Assembly: GCA_041394885.1 (NCBI GenBank) | Contig: JAWKHI010000013.1 | Coordinates: forward strand, 62,001-126,000 | Reading direction: 5' to 3' | Length of the DNA stretch: 64,000 nt | DNA from: DSOI01 sp041394885 | GTDB lineage: Bacteria > Acidobacteriota > Terriglobia > Bryobacterales > Bryobacteraceae | In this document: in pieces, positions 9,522 through 18,306 of the stretch | Numbering within the stretch: position 1 is the stretch's first letter | Layout of the letters: every line of letters begins with the position of its first letter | Position numbers and translations under genes: made by a program | The notes under the pieces: model-generated | What the model was told of the DNA's origin: nothing | Seen by the model: only the letters and a program-made list of their open reading frames with translations | Databases searched by the model: none

Positions 9522-12058
9522 TCTTCGTGAATCACCTCGATGGGGTTCATGCGGATGGCGACGCGGGATGGATAGAGCCCGGCGACGATGGTGGCGGCGT
9601 AGATGCCTGAAAGGGCGGCGATGAGCATCGCAGCCGGCCAGTGAAAACGGATCGTCCACCCGAACGACTGGACGTTGATGACGTAGATCAGGATCAGCGA
9701 GAGCGCCGCTCCGAGCAGGAATCCGGCGGCGTTAGAAAGAAGGCCGAGCAGACCGGCCTCGGCAAGGATCAGCTTGCGGATCTGCCCGGCCGAACCACCG
9801 AGGAAGCGCAGCAGGGCCAGTTCCCGCCTCCGGTCAATCACCAGCGACAACAAGGCGCCGGCCACCCCGAGCACGGCTACGAAGATGGCAACGGCCTCCA
9901 GCGCCCATGTGATGGCGAAAGTGCGGTCGAAAATGGCGAGCGCTTCCTGGCGCAGGCGGCGGTGAGAAAACACGAGCAGATTGTGCCCGGCGGCGGCTTG
10001 TTCGATGCGGACGCGCGTAGCGGCTTCATCGGCCGCGGGATGGCGGTAGACGGCGAGGCTCGAAGGGGCGGGGTCCGGCAGATGACGAAGGAGAGTGGAA
10101 CGATCGACGATGACGTAGCCGCGTTCGCTCGAATAGTCGAAGTAGACGCCGAGGACCTCCAATCGAGGGCGGGCTCCGCCGAGCGTCAACTCGATTCTGT
10201 CTCCGGGGCGGACGCCATGTTTGTTGGCGAAGGGTTCGCTGACGATGGCGAAGTCTCCGCGAGGAAGCTTGTCGAGGATCGCGTCGCGGTCCTCGCCCGG
10301 CAGGAAGCCCGTGCGGCCATTGGTGGCGATGACGGCGGTCTCGCCTCCGCCCAGGAATGCAGGCAGGCCGCGATAGCTGATGTCGTAGAGACGGAACCGG
10401 TCGACGTCGCGGACCCCTGGTAGCGCTTCGATGCGGTCGGCGACGGCGGGGTCGAATGTGGGGTGGCGGCCGGCGGCCCCGCCCCCGGCGGGACGAATGT
10501 AAAAATCGGCCTGGAGCTGCGAGTCCATCCAGGTTTCCACCGTCTCGCGGAAGCTGCCCACCATGATGCCGACGCTCACCATCATCGCCACGGCGGTGGA
10601 TAAGGCGCCGGTCAACACCGAGGTGCGCGGCAGGGAAGCCGTCAGGCTGCGCGCGGCGAGCAGTCCCTCCACGCCAAGCACGCGGCCGGCGATGGCGGCG
10701 AGCGATCGGGAAACAACGGTGACGGCGGCGGGGATCGCCAGCGCGGACGCAGCGATCAGGCAAAAGCAGGCCGCATAACCGCCGATCGGGCGGCCATCCC
10801 AGGGCTCAGCGCGCGCGGCCCAGAGCGCGGCGGCGGCCAGGAGGACCGCGAAGATCAGGTCCCGCCCGGTGCGCATGCGGGCATGAAGTTCACGGCGTCC
10901 GCGAGCCATGGCTTCCACCGGGGCCACCCGCGATGCTTCGATCGAGGGGCCCAAGGCGGCCAGGATCGCAACGGCCAGGCCGGTAACCAGCGCCTCCAAC
11001 GCATGCGCCGGCGTGAGGACGAGGTCGCCGGGAGAACTGCTGACGTACAACTGCTCCACGGTGCCTGCCACCAGACGAACCGTACCCTCGGCCATGACCC
11101 GCCCGAGTACAAGGCCGATCGTTCCGCCGATGAGCCCAAACGCGCCGGCCTCCCCGAGGAACAATGCGAGGATCTGGCCACGGGTGACGCCTATGGCACG
11201 GAGGATACCCACTTCGTTGCGCCGCCGCACCACGGAAACGGAGATCGTATTGTAGATCAGGAATGCGCCCACTACGAGCGAGATGTAGCTCAACGCACGG
11301 AGATTCCAGCGGAACGCGGCGAGCATCTTGCGATTCTCAAGGGTGTCGGCCCCGGCGTCGCGCAATTCGGCGCGGTTACCGGCAGCGGCTTCGATGCGAG
11401 CCCGCCAGCCGTTCGGATCGCTCGCATCCGGGAGGATCACCTCGATCCGGTCCAGTAGCCCTGGCCGCTTCAGAGCCTGCTGCGCGGCGCCGATGTCCAT
11501 GAGGACGAAGCGATCCGCGTTGGGGATGCGTCCGGCGACGGGATAGCAGGCGATTGCGTCCTGTATGGCGAGTTCGACGCCGGGCTTAGCGTCATCGCAC
11601 GCGGTGATGGTCCAGGGATCGCCGCCCAGCCAGACTGCGTTTTCCGAATACGCGGCCGGGGACAGTGGCTCGCCGCCATCGGTAGGCGGAGGCTGCTGGA
11701 GAAGGTCCAGCCCGATGAGCGGAACGGCCGCCCTCTGCCGCGCCGCGACAGCGTAGCCTTCCATGCGCGGCTGAAAGCGCGCCCCTCCAGGGAGCCGGAC
11801 CAGCGAGCCAAGCAGTTTTTCGTCTATGCCGCCGGTGGCGCGAAGTTCGAGTTGGGCGGGACCGGAAAGGGTCCGCATGGAAGATCGGAATGAGCCCGCG
11901 GCCGCGTCGCCGGATAGCCGGATCGCAATCACGACGGCGACGCCGAGGGCCACCGCGGCGATGGTCAACGCGGTCCGGAGCTTTTCCCGCCACAACGGCC
12001 GCAGGATGAGCCGCGTGGCGAGCGACCCGATCGCGGCGAGGGGTGCGGCTCCAGTCAA
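9518..12058 (-). CDS. FtsX-family ABC transporter permease (AttFG/LolCE-like)
   Basis: An 846-residue inner-membrane permease with two FtsX domains. It has an N-terminal anchor (RTALTIAAVALGVAVVIAIR), a large periplasmic domain, three TM helices around residues 260-390, further central helices, a second periplasmic domain, and a final three-helix FtsX set ending INPIEVIHEE-like (MNPIEVIHEE). Such permeases work with a LolD/MacB-like ATPase in mechanotransmission or lipid/lipoprotein extraction rather than classical uptake. It overlaps the ATPase upstream (ATGA, 12055-12058) and the AttH-like gene downstream (9518-9521). This fused, long permease resembles the AttF/AttG pair of AttEFGH systems. 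Confidence 0.85.
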   Translation of the reverse strand: MTGAAPLAAIGSLATRLILRPLWREKLRTALTIAAVALGVAVVIAIRLSGDAAAGSFRSSMRTLSGPAQLELRATGGIDEKLLGSLVRLPGGARFQPRMEGYAVAARQRAAVPLIGLDLLQQPPPTDGGEPLSPAAYSENAVWLGGDPWTITACDDAKPGVELAIQDAIACYPVAGRIPNADRFVLMDIGAAQQALKRPGLLDRIEVILPDASDPNGWRARIEAAAGNRAELRDAGADTLENRKMLAAFRWNLRALSYISLVVGAFLIYNTISVSVVRRRNEVGILRAIGVTRGQILALFLGEAGAFGLIGGTIGLVLGRVMAEGTVRLVAGTVEQLYVSSSPGDLVLTPAHALEALVTGLAVAILAALGPSIEASRVAPVEAMARGRRELHARMRTGRDLIFAVLLAAAALWAARAEPWDGRPIGGYAACFCLIAASALAIPAAVTVVSRSLAAIAGRVLGVEGLLAARSLTASLPRTSVLTGALSTAVAMMVSVGIMVGSFRETVETWMDSQLQADFYIRPAGGGAAGRHPTFDPAVADRIEALPGVRDVDRFRLYDISYRGLPAFLGGGETAVIATNGRTGFLPGEDRDAILDKLPRGDFAIVSEPFANKHGVRPGDRIELTLGGARPRLEVLGVYFDYSSERGYVIVDRSTLLRHLPDPAPSSLAVYRHPAADEAATRVRIEQAAAGHNLLVFSHRRLRQEALAIFDRTFAITWALEAVAIFVAVLGVAGALLSLVIDRRRELALLRFLGGSAGQIRKLILAEAGLLGLLSNAAGFLLGAALSLILIYVINVQSFGWTIRFHWPAAMLIAALSGIYAATIVAGLYPSRVAIRMNPIEVIHEE

Positions 12059-12750
12059 CGGGAGTCATTCTCCTGCAGTGGCTCCCCGAGGGATTCCTCG
12101 AGCGGTGTCTCGACCAACCCATCGCGAAGGCGGACGACCCGGTCACAGAATTCGGTGGACTCGCGGGAGTGCGTTGCCATCAGCACCGTCGCACCGCGAT
12201 CGTCGGCGGCCCGGCGAAGCAGCGCGAGCACGGCGGACCCGGTCTTGGTGTCGAGGTTGCCGATGGGTTCGTCGGCCAGAATGACGCTGGGGTTGTTCAT
12301 TAAGGCGCGTGCGATGGCCACCCGCTGCGCCTGACCACCCGAGATCTGATGGGGGAACCGCGCGCCCAGGCCGTCGAGTTCCACCCAACCGAGGAGCTGC
12401 TCGGCGTCGCGCCGCGGCTCATTTCGCCCGGCGAGTAGCGCGGGCAGTTCGATGTTCTCGATGACGGTGAGCGTCGGCAGGAGTTGGAAGAACTGGAAAA
12501 CGAACCCGATGCGAGTGCGGCGCAGAAGAGTGAGGGCGCGGTCGTCGAGTTGAGACGTTGACTCGCCGCCGATCCGCACCTCGCCGGTGGTGGGAAAGTC
12601 CATCGCGCCGCACAGATTGAGGAGCGTGGTCTTGCCGCAGCCGCTGCGGCCCACCAGGGCGGCGAACTCGCCCGGCGCAAACGACAGGTTGATCTCGCGA
12701 AGGGCAAAGACGTCGCCGTAGCGCTTGGTGACGTTGGTCAGGTGGAGCAT
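12055..12750 (-). CDS. LolD/MacB-like ABC transporter ATPase
   Basis: A 231-residue cytoplasmic ATPase that powers the adjacent FtsX permease. Walker A is GRSGCGKT at 34-41, the Q-loop lies in FVFQFFQLL near 84-91, the ABC signature is ISGGQAQRVAIARAL at 136-150, and Walker B is VILADEPIGNLD from 156. The GNLDTKTG D-loop pattern is typical of the LolD/MacB/FtsE branch. I start it at ATG 12748-12750 (MLHLTNVTKRYG); longer in-frame extensions only cover the preceding methyltransferase. It overlaps that gene by 13 bases and the permease by 4. Confidence 0.9.
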   Translation of the reverse strand: MLHLTNVTKRYGDVFALREINLSFAPGEFAALVGRSGCGKTTLLNLCGAMDFPTTGEVRIGGESTSQLDDRALTLLRRTRIGFVFQFFQLLPTLTVIENIELPALLAGRNEPRRDAEQLLGWVELDGLGARFPHQISGGQAQRVAIARALMNNPSVILADEPIGNLDTKTGSAVLALLRRAADDRGATVLMATHSRESTEFCDRVVRLRDGLVETPLEESLGEPLQENDSR

Positions 12751-13763
12751 CGTTGGGAAAGCCGGTAATGGGCAATCATCCATTGTCTCCCGTCCTGGTA
12801 GCCAAACACTTCGGCGCAGGCGAGGAAGAACAATCGCCAGCGATGGAACCATGTGTGTTCGTTGCCTGAACCGTAGGCGGCGGCGAGGATGGGCAGAACC
12901 GCGTCCTTGCGGGCGTCGAGGTTTGCGAGCCAGGCTTCGGCGGTGCGTTGGTATTCCCGGCCCGACCACGTCCACTCGTCCTCCACTTCCAGGTCATCGC
13001 CAAAACGGTGCGGAAGGTCGCGGCCCGGCATCATGCCGCCGGTGAAGAAATAGCGCCCCATCCAGTTGAACGCTCCCTCGGTGTCAAACGGATAGGCGAA
13101 ACTCCGATGGCAGAAGAAGTGAAGGAAGACACGGCCTTCCGGAGCGAGCCATCCGGCGATGCGGGCGAACAGTGCGGGCCAATTGCGCATATGTTCGAAC
13201 ATCTCCACCGAAACGATTCGGTCATAGAGGCCGCCAGGATCCAGCGTGTTCATGTCCGCGGTGAGCACGGCGAGATTCGAAAGTCCCCGGCGGCGGGCCT
13301 CGGCTTCGATGAAAACCCGCTGCGGCGAGGAATTGGAGACGGCGGTAATGGATGCATTGGGAAAGCGGGCGGCCATCCAAAGAGAAAGCGAACCCCAGCC
13401 GCAGCCGAGTTCGAGAATGCGCTGGCCGGGCTCGAGTTGCGCACGCTGGGCTGTGACGGCCAGCGCCGCCGCTTCGGCCTGTTCGAGCGATTGGCAGCCC
13501 TCCGGCCAATAGCAGGAGCTGTATTTGCGATGAGGGCCGAGAACCAGCGCGAAAAATTCCGGTGGAACTTCGTAGTGCTGCTCATTGGCCTTGGCGGGCA
13601 CCGGCGCGATTTCCGCCTGTGCCAGCGACGCGAGGAATGGCGCGCCGCCGGCGGTGCGTTCCTGCATCAGGCGCTGCTCGCACAACAAACGGATGGCAAA
13701 CCGCAGCAGGGGATCCGGAATACGGCCCTGGTCAGCCAGACGTTCGAGAAAGCCTTCGATCAT
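12738..13763 (-). CDS. Cyclopropane-fatty-acid-synthase-type SAM methyltransferase (second copy)
   Basis: A 341-residue class I SAM methyltransferase of the CFA-synthase superfamily. The SAM site is ILELGCGWGSLSLWMAARFP. The active-site regions YSSCYWPEG and IVSVEMFEHM correspond to the Cys and Glu segments of CFA synthases. The N-terminal part is shorter and the C terminus diverges from true CFA synthases, so it could methylate a different lipid or an already modified acyl chain. Its ATG overlaps the TGA of the DUF1295 gene (13760-13763). Two such methyltransferases in one operon suggest sequential methylations. Confidence 0.8.
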   Translation of the reverse strand: MIEGFLERLADQGRIPDPLLRFAIRLLCEQRLMQERTAGGAPFLASLAQAEIAPVPAKANEQHYEVPPEFFALVLGPHRKYSSCYWPEGCQSLEQAEAAALAVTAQRAQLEPGQRILELGCGWGSLSLWMAARFPNASITAVSNSSPQRVFIEAEARRRGLSNLAVLTADMNTLDPGGLYDRIVSVEMFEHMRNWPALFARIAGWLAPEGRVFLHFFCHRSFAYPFDTEGAFNWMGRYFFTGGMMPGRDLPHRFGDDLEVEDEWTWSGREYQRTAEAWLANLDARKDAVLPILAAAYGSGNEHTWFHRWRLFFLACAEVFGYQDGRQWMIAHYRLSQRCST

Positions 13764-14566
13764 TGTTGGGATTCCTGAGGCTTGGGCGGCCATGGGATGA
13801 ATACACTTGTGGTCCTCTGGTACTGGCGGTAGGCGTCGCCGCGACTGGCGAGTGCGTTGGCTTCCGTCGGGGGGATGCCAGTGATCTTGAACAGGAAAAA
13901 CAGCATCAGGAGCGGTCCGGCGAGCGTCAGCCAACCGTCAGGGGCGGCGAAGCCGGCGGCGACGTAGGTCCACCAGTGGATCCATTCGAAGAAGTAGTTG
14001 GGATGCCGCGAGTAGCGCCACAGGCCGTCGCGGCACACTCTGCCCTTGTTGGACTTGCTTTGGCGGAAGCGGGCCAGTTGCCGGTCCGCGGTGAGTTCGC
14101 CATGCACCGCGACGATCCAGATCCCCACCGCGACGGCATCCCAGGGCCCCAGCGGGGTGGTTCGATTGCCCATGGCGATTAGAATCGGCGCAGCGAACAG
14201 GACGCTCCAGAACGCTTGTACCTGGAAGAACAGGAACAGATTGCGCTGCACGTCCGGTCCCCATTTCTGTTTCAGCGCTTCATACCGGCCATCTTCGGGC
14301 ATTTTCACCACGCGCAACAGAAGATAGGTAGTGAGCCGGAAAGACCATGCGCCGGCGAGAAAGCCAAGTAGAGCGCGCCGGACCGGGTAACCGTCCGCGT
14401 AGAACGCGTACGCCACCGAGAGTATGCCGATTCCGGCGGCCCAAAGGATGTCGACGATACCGGCCTTGCCGTAACGCAACTGCACCAGCCAGAGCGCAGC
14501 CATCAATACGGCCATAGCCGCCCATCCGGCGGCGAGCAGGGTGGCAGTGTCGTAAAGCGTGTTCAT
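13760..14566 (-). CDS. DUF1295 membrane protein (steroid 5-alpha-reductase-like)
   Basis: A 268-residue polytopic inner-membrane protein of the DUF1295 family, related to steroid 5-alpha-reductase C-terminal domains and isoprenylcysteine methyltransferases. About seven hydrophobic helices are visible. The conserved cytosolic C-terminal signature is present: CRDGLWRYSRHPNYFFEW, then GIPPTEANALASRGDAYRQYQRTTSVFIPW. The family reduces or alkylates lipid substrates and binds NAD(P)H or SAM near the RHPNYF motif; the reaction here is unknown. It overlaps DUF2878 upstream and the methyltransferase downstream, both by ATGA, which places it firmly in the lipid operon. Confidence 0.82.
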   Translation of the reverse strand: MNTLYDTATLLAAGWAAMAVLMAALWLVQLRYGKAGIVDILWAAGIGILSVAYAFYADGYPVRRALLGFLAGAWSFRLTTYLLLRVVKMPEDGRYEALKQKWGPDVQRNLFLFFQVQAFWSVLFAAPILIAMGNRTTPLGPWDAVAVGIWIVAVHGELTADRQLARFRQSKSNKGRVCRDGLWRYSRHPNYFFEWIHWWTYVAAGFAAPDGWLTLAGPLLMLFFLFKITGIPPTEANALASRGDAYRQYQRTTSVFIPWPPKPQESQQ

Positions 14567-15039
14567 GGGAGACGTTCTGAGATGCGAACCAGCAACGGCA
14601 GAGCCACCAGCCATTCCAGAGCAACCATCCACGGATTACCGACGTGGATGGCCCCGAAGCTTTGCCCGGCCAGGTACGACGCGGGCCCGGCGAGGCCGCC
14701 GAGGGCCGCTGCCAAAACATAGCGGCCGGTGAGCCAAGCCATCGAGACCGGCAGCGCGGCTGCGAAGTTGCCCCAAAGCGCCAGCATCCACATCGGGGCA
14801 AGCGCTGGGTGACCCGGAAATCCGATGGCGGCCGCGCGAATGAGCGCCGTATCGGAGGCGAAGCCGATGCCGATGGCAGCAGCAACCAGCATGACCACGC
14901 GATAGCCGAGAAAGTAGATGTTCGCCGCGATGGCCACCGCGCTCACGGCGACCCCGGCGGACGGGAATCCGGCGGCAGCGCTGAGCACGCAGGCCCACCA
15001 TCCGGCCTGGAACAACGCGATGTTGAGCCACAAGGGCAT
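14563..15039 (-). CDS. DUF2878 small membrane protein
   Basis: A 158-residue, strongly hydrophobic protein with about five TM helices, beginning MPLWLNIALFQAGWWACVLS. Composition and context match the DUF2878 family, which occurs beside FAD oxidoreductase, DUF1365 and CFA-synthase genes in Proteobacteria. No catalytic motif is evident; it may be an integral membrane partner for the lipid-modifying enzymes. The stop codon of the CFA-type gene lies 3 bases upstream and DUF1295 overlaps its end by 4 bases. Confidence 0.7.
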   Translation of the reverse strand: MPLWLNIALFQAGWWACVLSAAAGFPSAGVAVSAVAIAANIYFLGYRVVMLVAAAIGIGFASDTALIRAAAIGFPGHPALAPMWMLALWGNFAAALPVSMAWLTGRYVLAAALGGLAGPASYLAGQSFGAIHVGNPWMVALEWLVALPLLVRISERLP

Positions 15040-15042
15040 CGG

Positions 15043-16263
15043 TTACGATGCTTTCACAAACACAAGCTGCGCGTCGAGGCAATTACGCTCTTCAAAACCA
15101 GCCTCACAGTACGAGAAGTAGTAGTCCCACATACGGATGAAGCGCTCCGGAAACTGCATACGGCGGATGTCGGCGCGGCGGGCCAGGAACGCGCGCCGCC
15201 ATCGGCGAAGCGTTTCGGCGTAGTGAGGCGTGATGTCGTCGTACTCGCGCAGGGTGAAGTCCGAGGATCGGGCCGCGGCCTCACACAGTGACCCGAGGCT
15301 CGGGATATGGGAACCGGGAAAGATGTATGTCTGGATGAAGTCCGGCTGGCGCAGATACTGTTCGTAGCGATACTCGGCGAGAAGGATAGCCTGCAGGGCG
15401 GCGAGGCCTCCCGGCCGAAGCAGACGGTTCAACGCGCCGAAGTAGTCCGGCATGAAGTCCCGCCCGACGGCTTCGATCATCTCCACCGACACGAGTTTGT
15501 CGTAGCGCCCGGTGAGGCTGCGATAATCCTCGAACAACAAAGTGATTCGATCGTCGAGACCCTCGCGTGCGAAGAGATCTCTTGACCAGTCGTATTGCTG
15601 CCGCGAAATGGTGGTGGTAGTGACCCGGCATCCATAGTGGCGCGCGGCGTGAACCGCTAAGGCGCCCCATCCGGTTCCGATCTCGAGCAAATGGTCCTCG
15701 GGAGAAAGCTCGAGACGCCGGCAGAGCCGGTCGATCTTTTGGATGGACGCGTCATGGAGGCTGGACTCTGGCGTCTCAAAGATGCCGCATGAGTAGGTCA
15801 TGCTCTCGTCCAAAAAGAGTTGGAAGAATTCGTTGCCGAGGTCGTAGTGATCGCCGATGTTGCGGCGTGCACCACCGATCGTGTTGCGGCGCATCGAATG
15901 AACGGCGCGGGCCACGGCGATTCCGGCGCGCGCCAAGCCGGACTCCATGCCATCCATTACGTCGCGGTTTTGCAGAAAGATGCGGAACAGAGAAGGGAGA
16001 TCGTCACAATCCCATTCTTCCCGCAGGTAAGACTCCGCCACCCCCAGCGTCCCGGCGAGCACGGCCTCGGTGTAGAAGCGCGGATGATTCACGGTGATGG
16101 AGGCGGATAGTCCACCGTGGTGGCCAAAGCAGCTTTCCACACCCTCGGGGTCGCTCATGGTGACGGCGCCCCGCCGGAGCAGCGCGAGTGTGCGCTCGAG
16201 CGCGGATCGGCTGGCGGAGGTAATCCAACCAATTCGAGGCGCTCGCGCTGATTCAATCAACAA
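15043..16263 (-). CDS. Cyclopropane-fatty-acyl-phospholipid-synthase-family methyltransferase
   Basis: A 406-residue enzyme that transfers a methyl or methylene group from SAM to unsaturated acyl chains of membrane phospholipids. The N-terminal lipid-binding part (about 1-140) is followed by NIGDHYDLGNEFFQLFLD, MTYSCGIF with the conserved Cys, SAM motif LLEIGTGWGALAVHAAR, VSVEMIEAVG with the conserved Glu, and FIQTYIFPGSHIPS. These are the standard CFA signatures, so it is probably active, but products other than a cyclopropane (for example a branched methyl chain) are equally possible. It overlaps DUF1365 upstream by 11 bases. Confidence 0.87.
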   Translation of the reverse strand: MLIESARAPRIGWITSASRSALERTLALLRRGAVTMSDPEGVESCFGHHGGLSASITVNHPRFYTEAVLAGTLGVAESYLREEWDCDDLPSLFRIFLQNRDVMDGMESGLARAGIAVARAVHSMRRNTIGGARRNIGDHYDLGNEFFQLFLDESMTYSCGIFETPESSLHDASIQKIDRLCRRLELSPEDHLLEIGTGWGALAVHAARHYGCRVTTTTISRQQYDWSRDLFAREGLDDRITLLFEDYRSLTGRYDKLVSVEMIEAVGRDFMPDYFGALNRLLRPGGLAALQAILLAEYRYEQYLRQPDFIQTYIFPGSHIPSLGSLCEAAARSSDFTLREYDDITPHYAETLRRWRRAFLARRADIRRMQFPERFIRMWDYYFSYCEAGFEERNCLDAQLVFVKAS

Positions 16264-17035
16264 GGCTCGATTTCCTTCCCTTCCCGTAACCTTCGCCGTT
16301 TGGATGATCGTAGAAAGGCGATCGCTTTATTTTCAGGCGCAGGGCCTGCCAGTAGATGGCGGCTGACACTTGCGCCGTCATCCATGGAAAGCGGACCAGG
16401 GCGCGGAGCATCTGTTCGCGGTTCAAGGGGCGGCGCTCGAGCGAAAGCGTGGCGTCAAGAAGGGGGGCGCCGTCGTGCAGATTAACCATGTGGACGGCCA
16501 GCGCCGCGCCCGGCGTCGAAAAGCTCCAGTCGTAGGCCAGATCCATCGGCATGAAGGGGGAGACGTGGAACTGCTTGGCGAACCGGAAGCGGAGACGCTC
16601 ACCGTCGCTTCCCACCGGAAGCACGTAGGAATGACGCTCTCCCCAAGGCGTGTTGGTGATCTCGGCAACGATGGTTTCCAGGCGATCGGTCCCCGGCGCG
16701 AAGCAGTAGTAGAAACTGACCGGGTTGAAACAATAGCCCCAATAGCGAAGATGGGTCAGCAGCCGGATCGATCCGGCCGGACGCCGCCCGGTTTCGCTTT
16801 CCACCAAACCGCGAACCGCATCGGCAAGCGAAGCCTCCCGGCGGTAGGGAAGATAGTCCTGGCGGCGAAACCGCACAGGCGCCGGCCGCCTAGCCGACCA
16901 TAGCCAACCACCTTCCAGCAGCCCGGGCAAAGCGTCCAGATCGAGGTAGTGATAGAACATCCGGTACTGAAACTCGTGGGGCGTGGGGTGGAAGCGCCGA
17001 TGTCGGACGGCGCCCTCGTAGAGGCAGCCGGTCAT
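16253..17035 (-). CDS. DUF1365 family protein
   Basis: A 260-residue protein with classic DUF1365 features: CLYEGAVRHRRFHP at the N terminus, HLRYWGYCFNPVSFYYCF in the middle, NTPWGERHSYVLP, and FHVSPFMPMDLAYDWSF. The family almost always accompanies CFA-type methyltransferases and an FAD amine-oxidase-like protein; related gene sets are known in Rhodobacter, where they take part in making methylated furan fatty acids and belong to the singlet-oxygen response. I start it at MTGCLYEG (ATG 17033-17035) because this overlaps the FAD gene stop by ATGA. Confidence 0.85.
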   Translation of the reverse strand: MTGCLYEGAVRHRRFHPTPHEFQYRMFYHYLDLDALPGLLEGGWLWSARRPAPVRFRRQDYLPYRREASLADAVRGLVESETGRRPAGSIRLLTHLRYWGYCFNPVSFYYCFAPGTDRLETIVAEITNTPWGERHSYVLPVGSDGERLRFRFAKQFHVSPFMPMDLAYDWSFSTPGAALAVHMVNLHDGAPLLDATLSLERRPLNREQMLRALVRFPWMTAQVSAAIYWQALRLKIKRSPFYDHPNGEGYGKGRKSSLVD

Positions 17036-18273
17036 CGGGTGTCTTCTCCGAATGCCGCGCATACGCGCTGCGCGCTCTGGACCCCGGCCTCGTGAAAGCC
17101 GGACCCCCAGTAGGCGCCACAGTAGGAGACGCGTTCGCGGCGTATCAGCTCCGCGTGGCGGCCCTGCGCGCGATCACGGCCGGGACGGAACGCCGGGTGG
17201 TGGTAGGTGATGCGGCGGATAATTTTCGACTCATCGATGCCGGCTTCGTTGAGCGAAACACAATACCTCCGTTCCGACCGCAGCCCCTGCAGCCGGTTCA
17301 TGTCATAGGTGACCGAAGCACGTCGATCCGATTGATTATGCAGATGATAGTTCCAGCACCCCCACGCCCGGCGATTCCTCGGCAACACCGAGGTATCGGT
17401 GTGGAGCACGGCGTCGTTCCGCTCGTAGGGGAATGCGGACAGAAGCGTCTGCTCCCCGGCCGACGGCGTGTCCAGGAGGGCCAGCGCACGGTCAGCATGA
17501 CAAGCCACGATCGCCTCATCGAACGCTTCGACGCCGGCGGCCGTCCTCACTTCGACCCCATGGGCTGTGCGCCGGAGCGCATGGACGGGGTCGCTGAGCC
17601 GGATCCTAGATGCGAACGGACGCGTGAGCGCGGTGACATACCGGTGCGAACCGCCGTCGATCACCCGCCAATCGGGACGGTTGCGAATCTGCATCATACC
17701 GTGGTTGGCAAAGAAGTCGATGACGAAGCGCATGGGGAAGTCCCGGAATGACCCGGCGGGCGCTGACCACAAGGCGCTACCCATCGGAATCAGGAAGTAG
17801 TTGACGAACTCCTCCGGGTATCCGAAGTCGCGGATGAACCGGTCCACCGTGATTGTGTCATCAAGGCCCGCGCGCAATTGAGGTCCTTCGCGCTGAAAAT
17901 GGAGGATGCCGGCTATCATCCGCCAGAAACCGGGAGAGATCAGGTTCCGGCGCTGCGCGAACAATCCGTTGAGGGAAGCTCCCGAGTATTCGAGGCCTGA
18001 GGAATCGCAGCGCACGCTCAGGCTCATCGTCGTGGGCTTGGTGGCAACTCCGAGATACCGCAACAGTGACGTGAAGGCAGGATAGTACTCTTCGTTATAA
18101 ACGATGAAACCCGTGTCGACCGAGATCGATCGATCGTGTTCGCGAACCGGAACCGTGTTCGTATGTCCGCCTGCATAGCCGTTGGACTCAAAGACTGTGA
18201 TTTCGTGATTCCGATTCAGGTAGTGAGCGCACACCAAGCCGGAGATTCCAGCTCCGACAATGGCGATGCGCAT
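17032..18273 (-). CDS. NAD(P)/FAD-dependent oxidoreductase, amine-oxidase/desaturase-like
   Basis: A 413-residue flavoprotein. The N-terminal Rossmann motif AIVGAGISGLVCAHYL binds FAD, ending with the acidic FES and GGHTNTV, and the C terminus shows the second FAD-binding element YCGAYWGSGFHEAGVQSA. This branch (close to phytoene-desaturase and protoporphyrinogen-oxidase folds) sits beside DUF1365 and CFA genes in many bacteria and is expected to oxidise or desaturate a methylated acyl chain; that role is inferred from family context. It is the first enzyme gene of the operon, 33 bases after the ECF sigma gene, and overlaps DUF1365 by 4. Confidence 0.85.
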   Translation of the reverse strand: MRIAIVGAGISGLVCAHYLNRNHEITVFESNGYAGGHTNTVPVREHDRSISVDTGFIVYNEEYYPAFTSLLRYLGVATKPTTMSLSVRCDSSGLEYSGASLNGLFAQRRNLISPGFWRMIAGILHFQREGPQLRAGLDDTITVDRFIRDFGYPEEFVNYFLIPMGSALWSAPAGSFRDFPMRFVIDFFANHGMMQIRNRPDWRVIDGGSHRYVTALTRPFASRIRLSDPVHALRRTAHGVEVRTAAGVEAFDEAIVACHADRALALLDTPSAGEQTLLSAFPYERNDAVLHTDTSVLPRNRRAWGCWNYHLHNQSDRRASVTYDMNRLQGLRSERRYCVSLNEAGIDESKIIRRITYHHPAFRPGRDRAQGRHAELIRRERVSYCGAYWGSGFHEAGVQSAQRVCAAFGEDTR

Positions 18274-18306
18274 GGGTTTGTTTGAACCGTCCCAAGTGGC
18301 GGCGAC

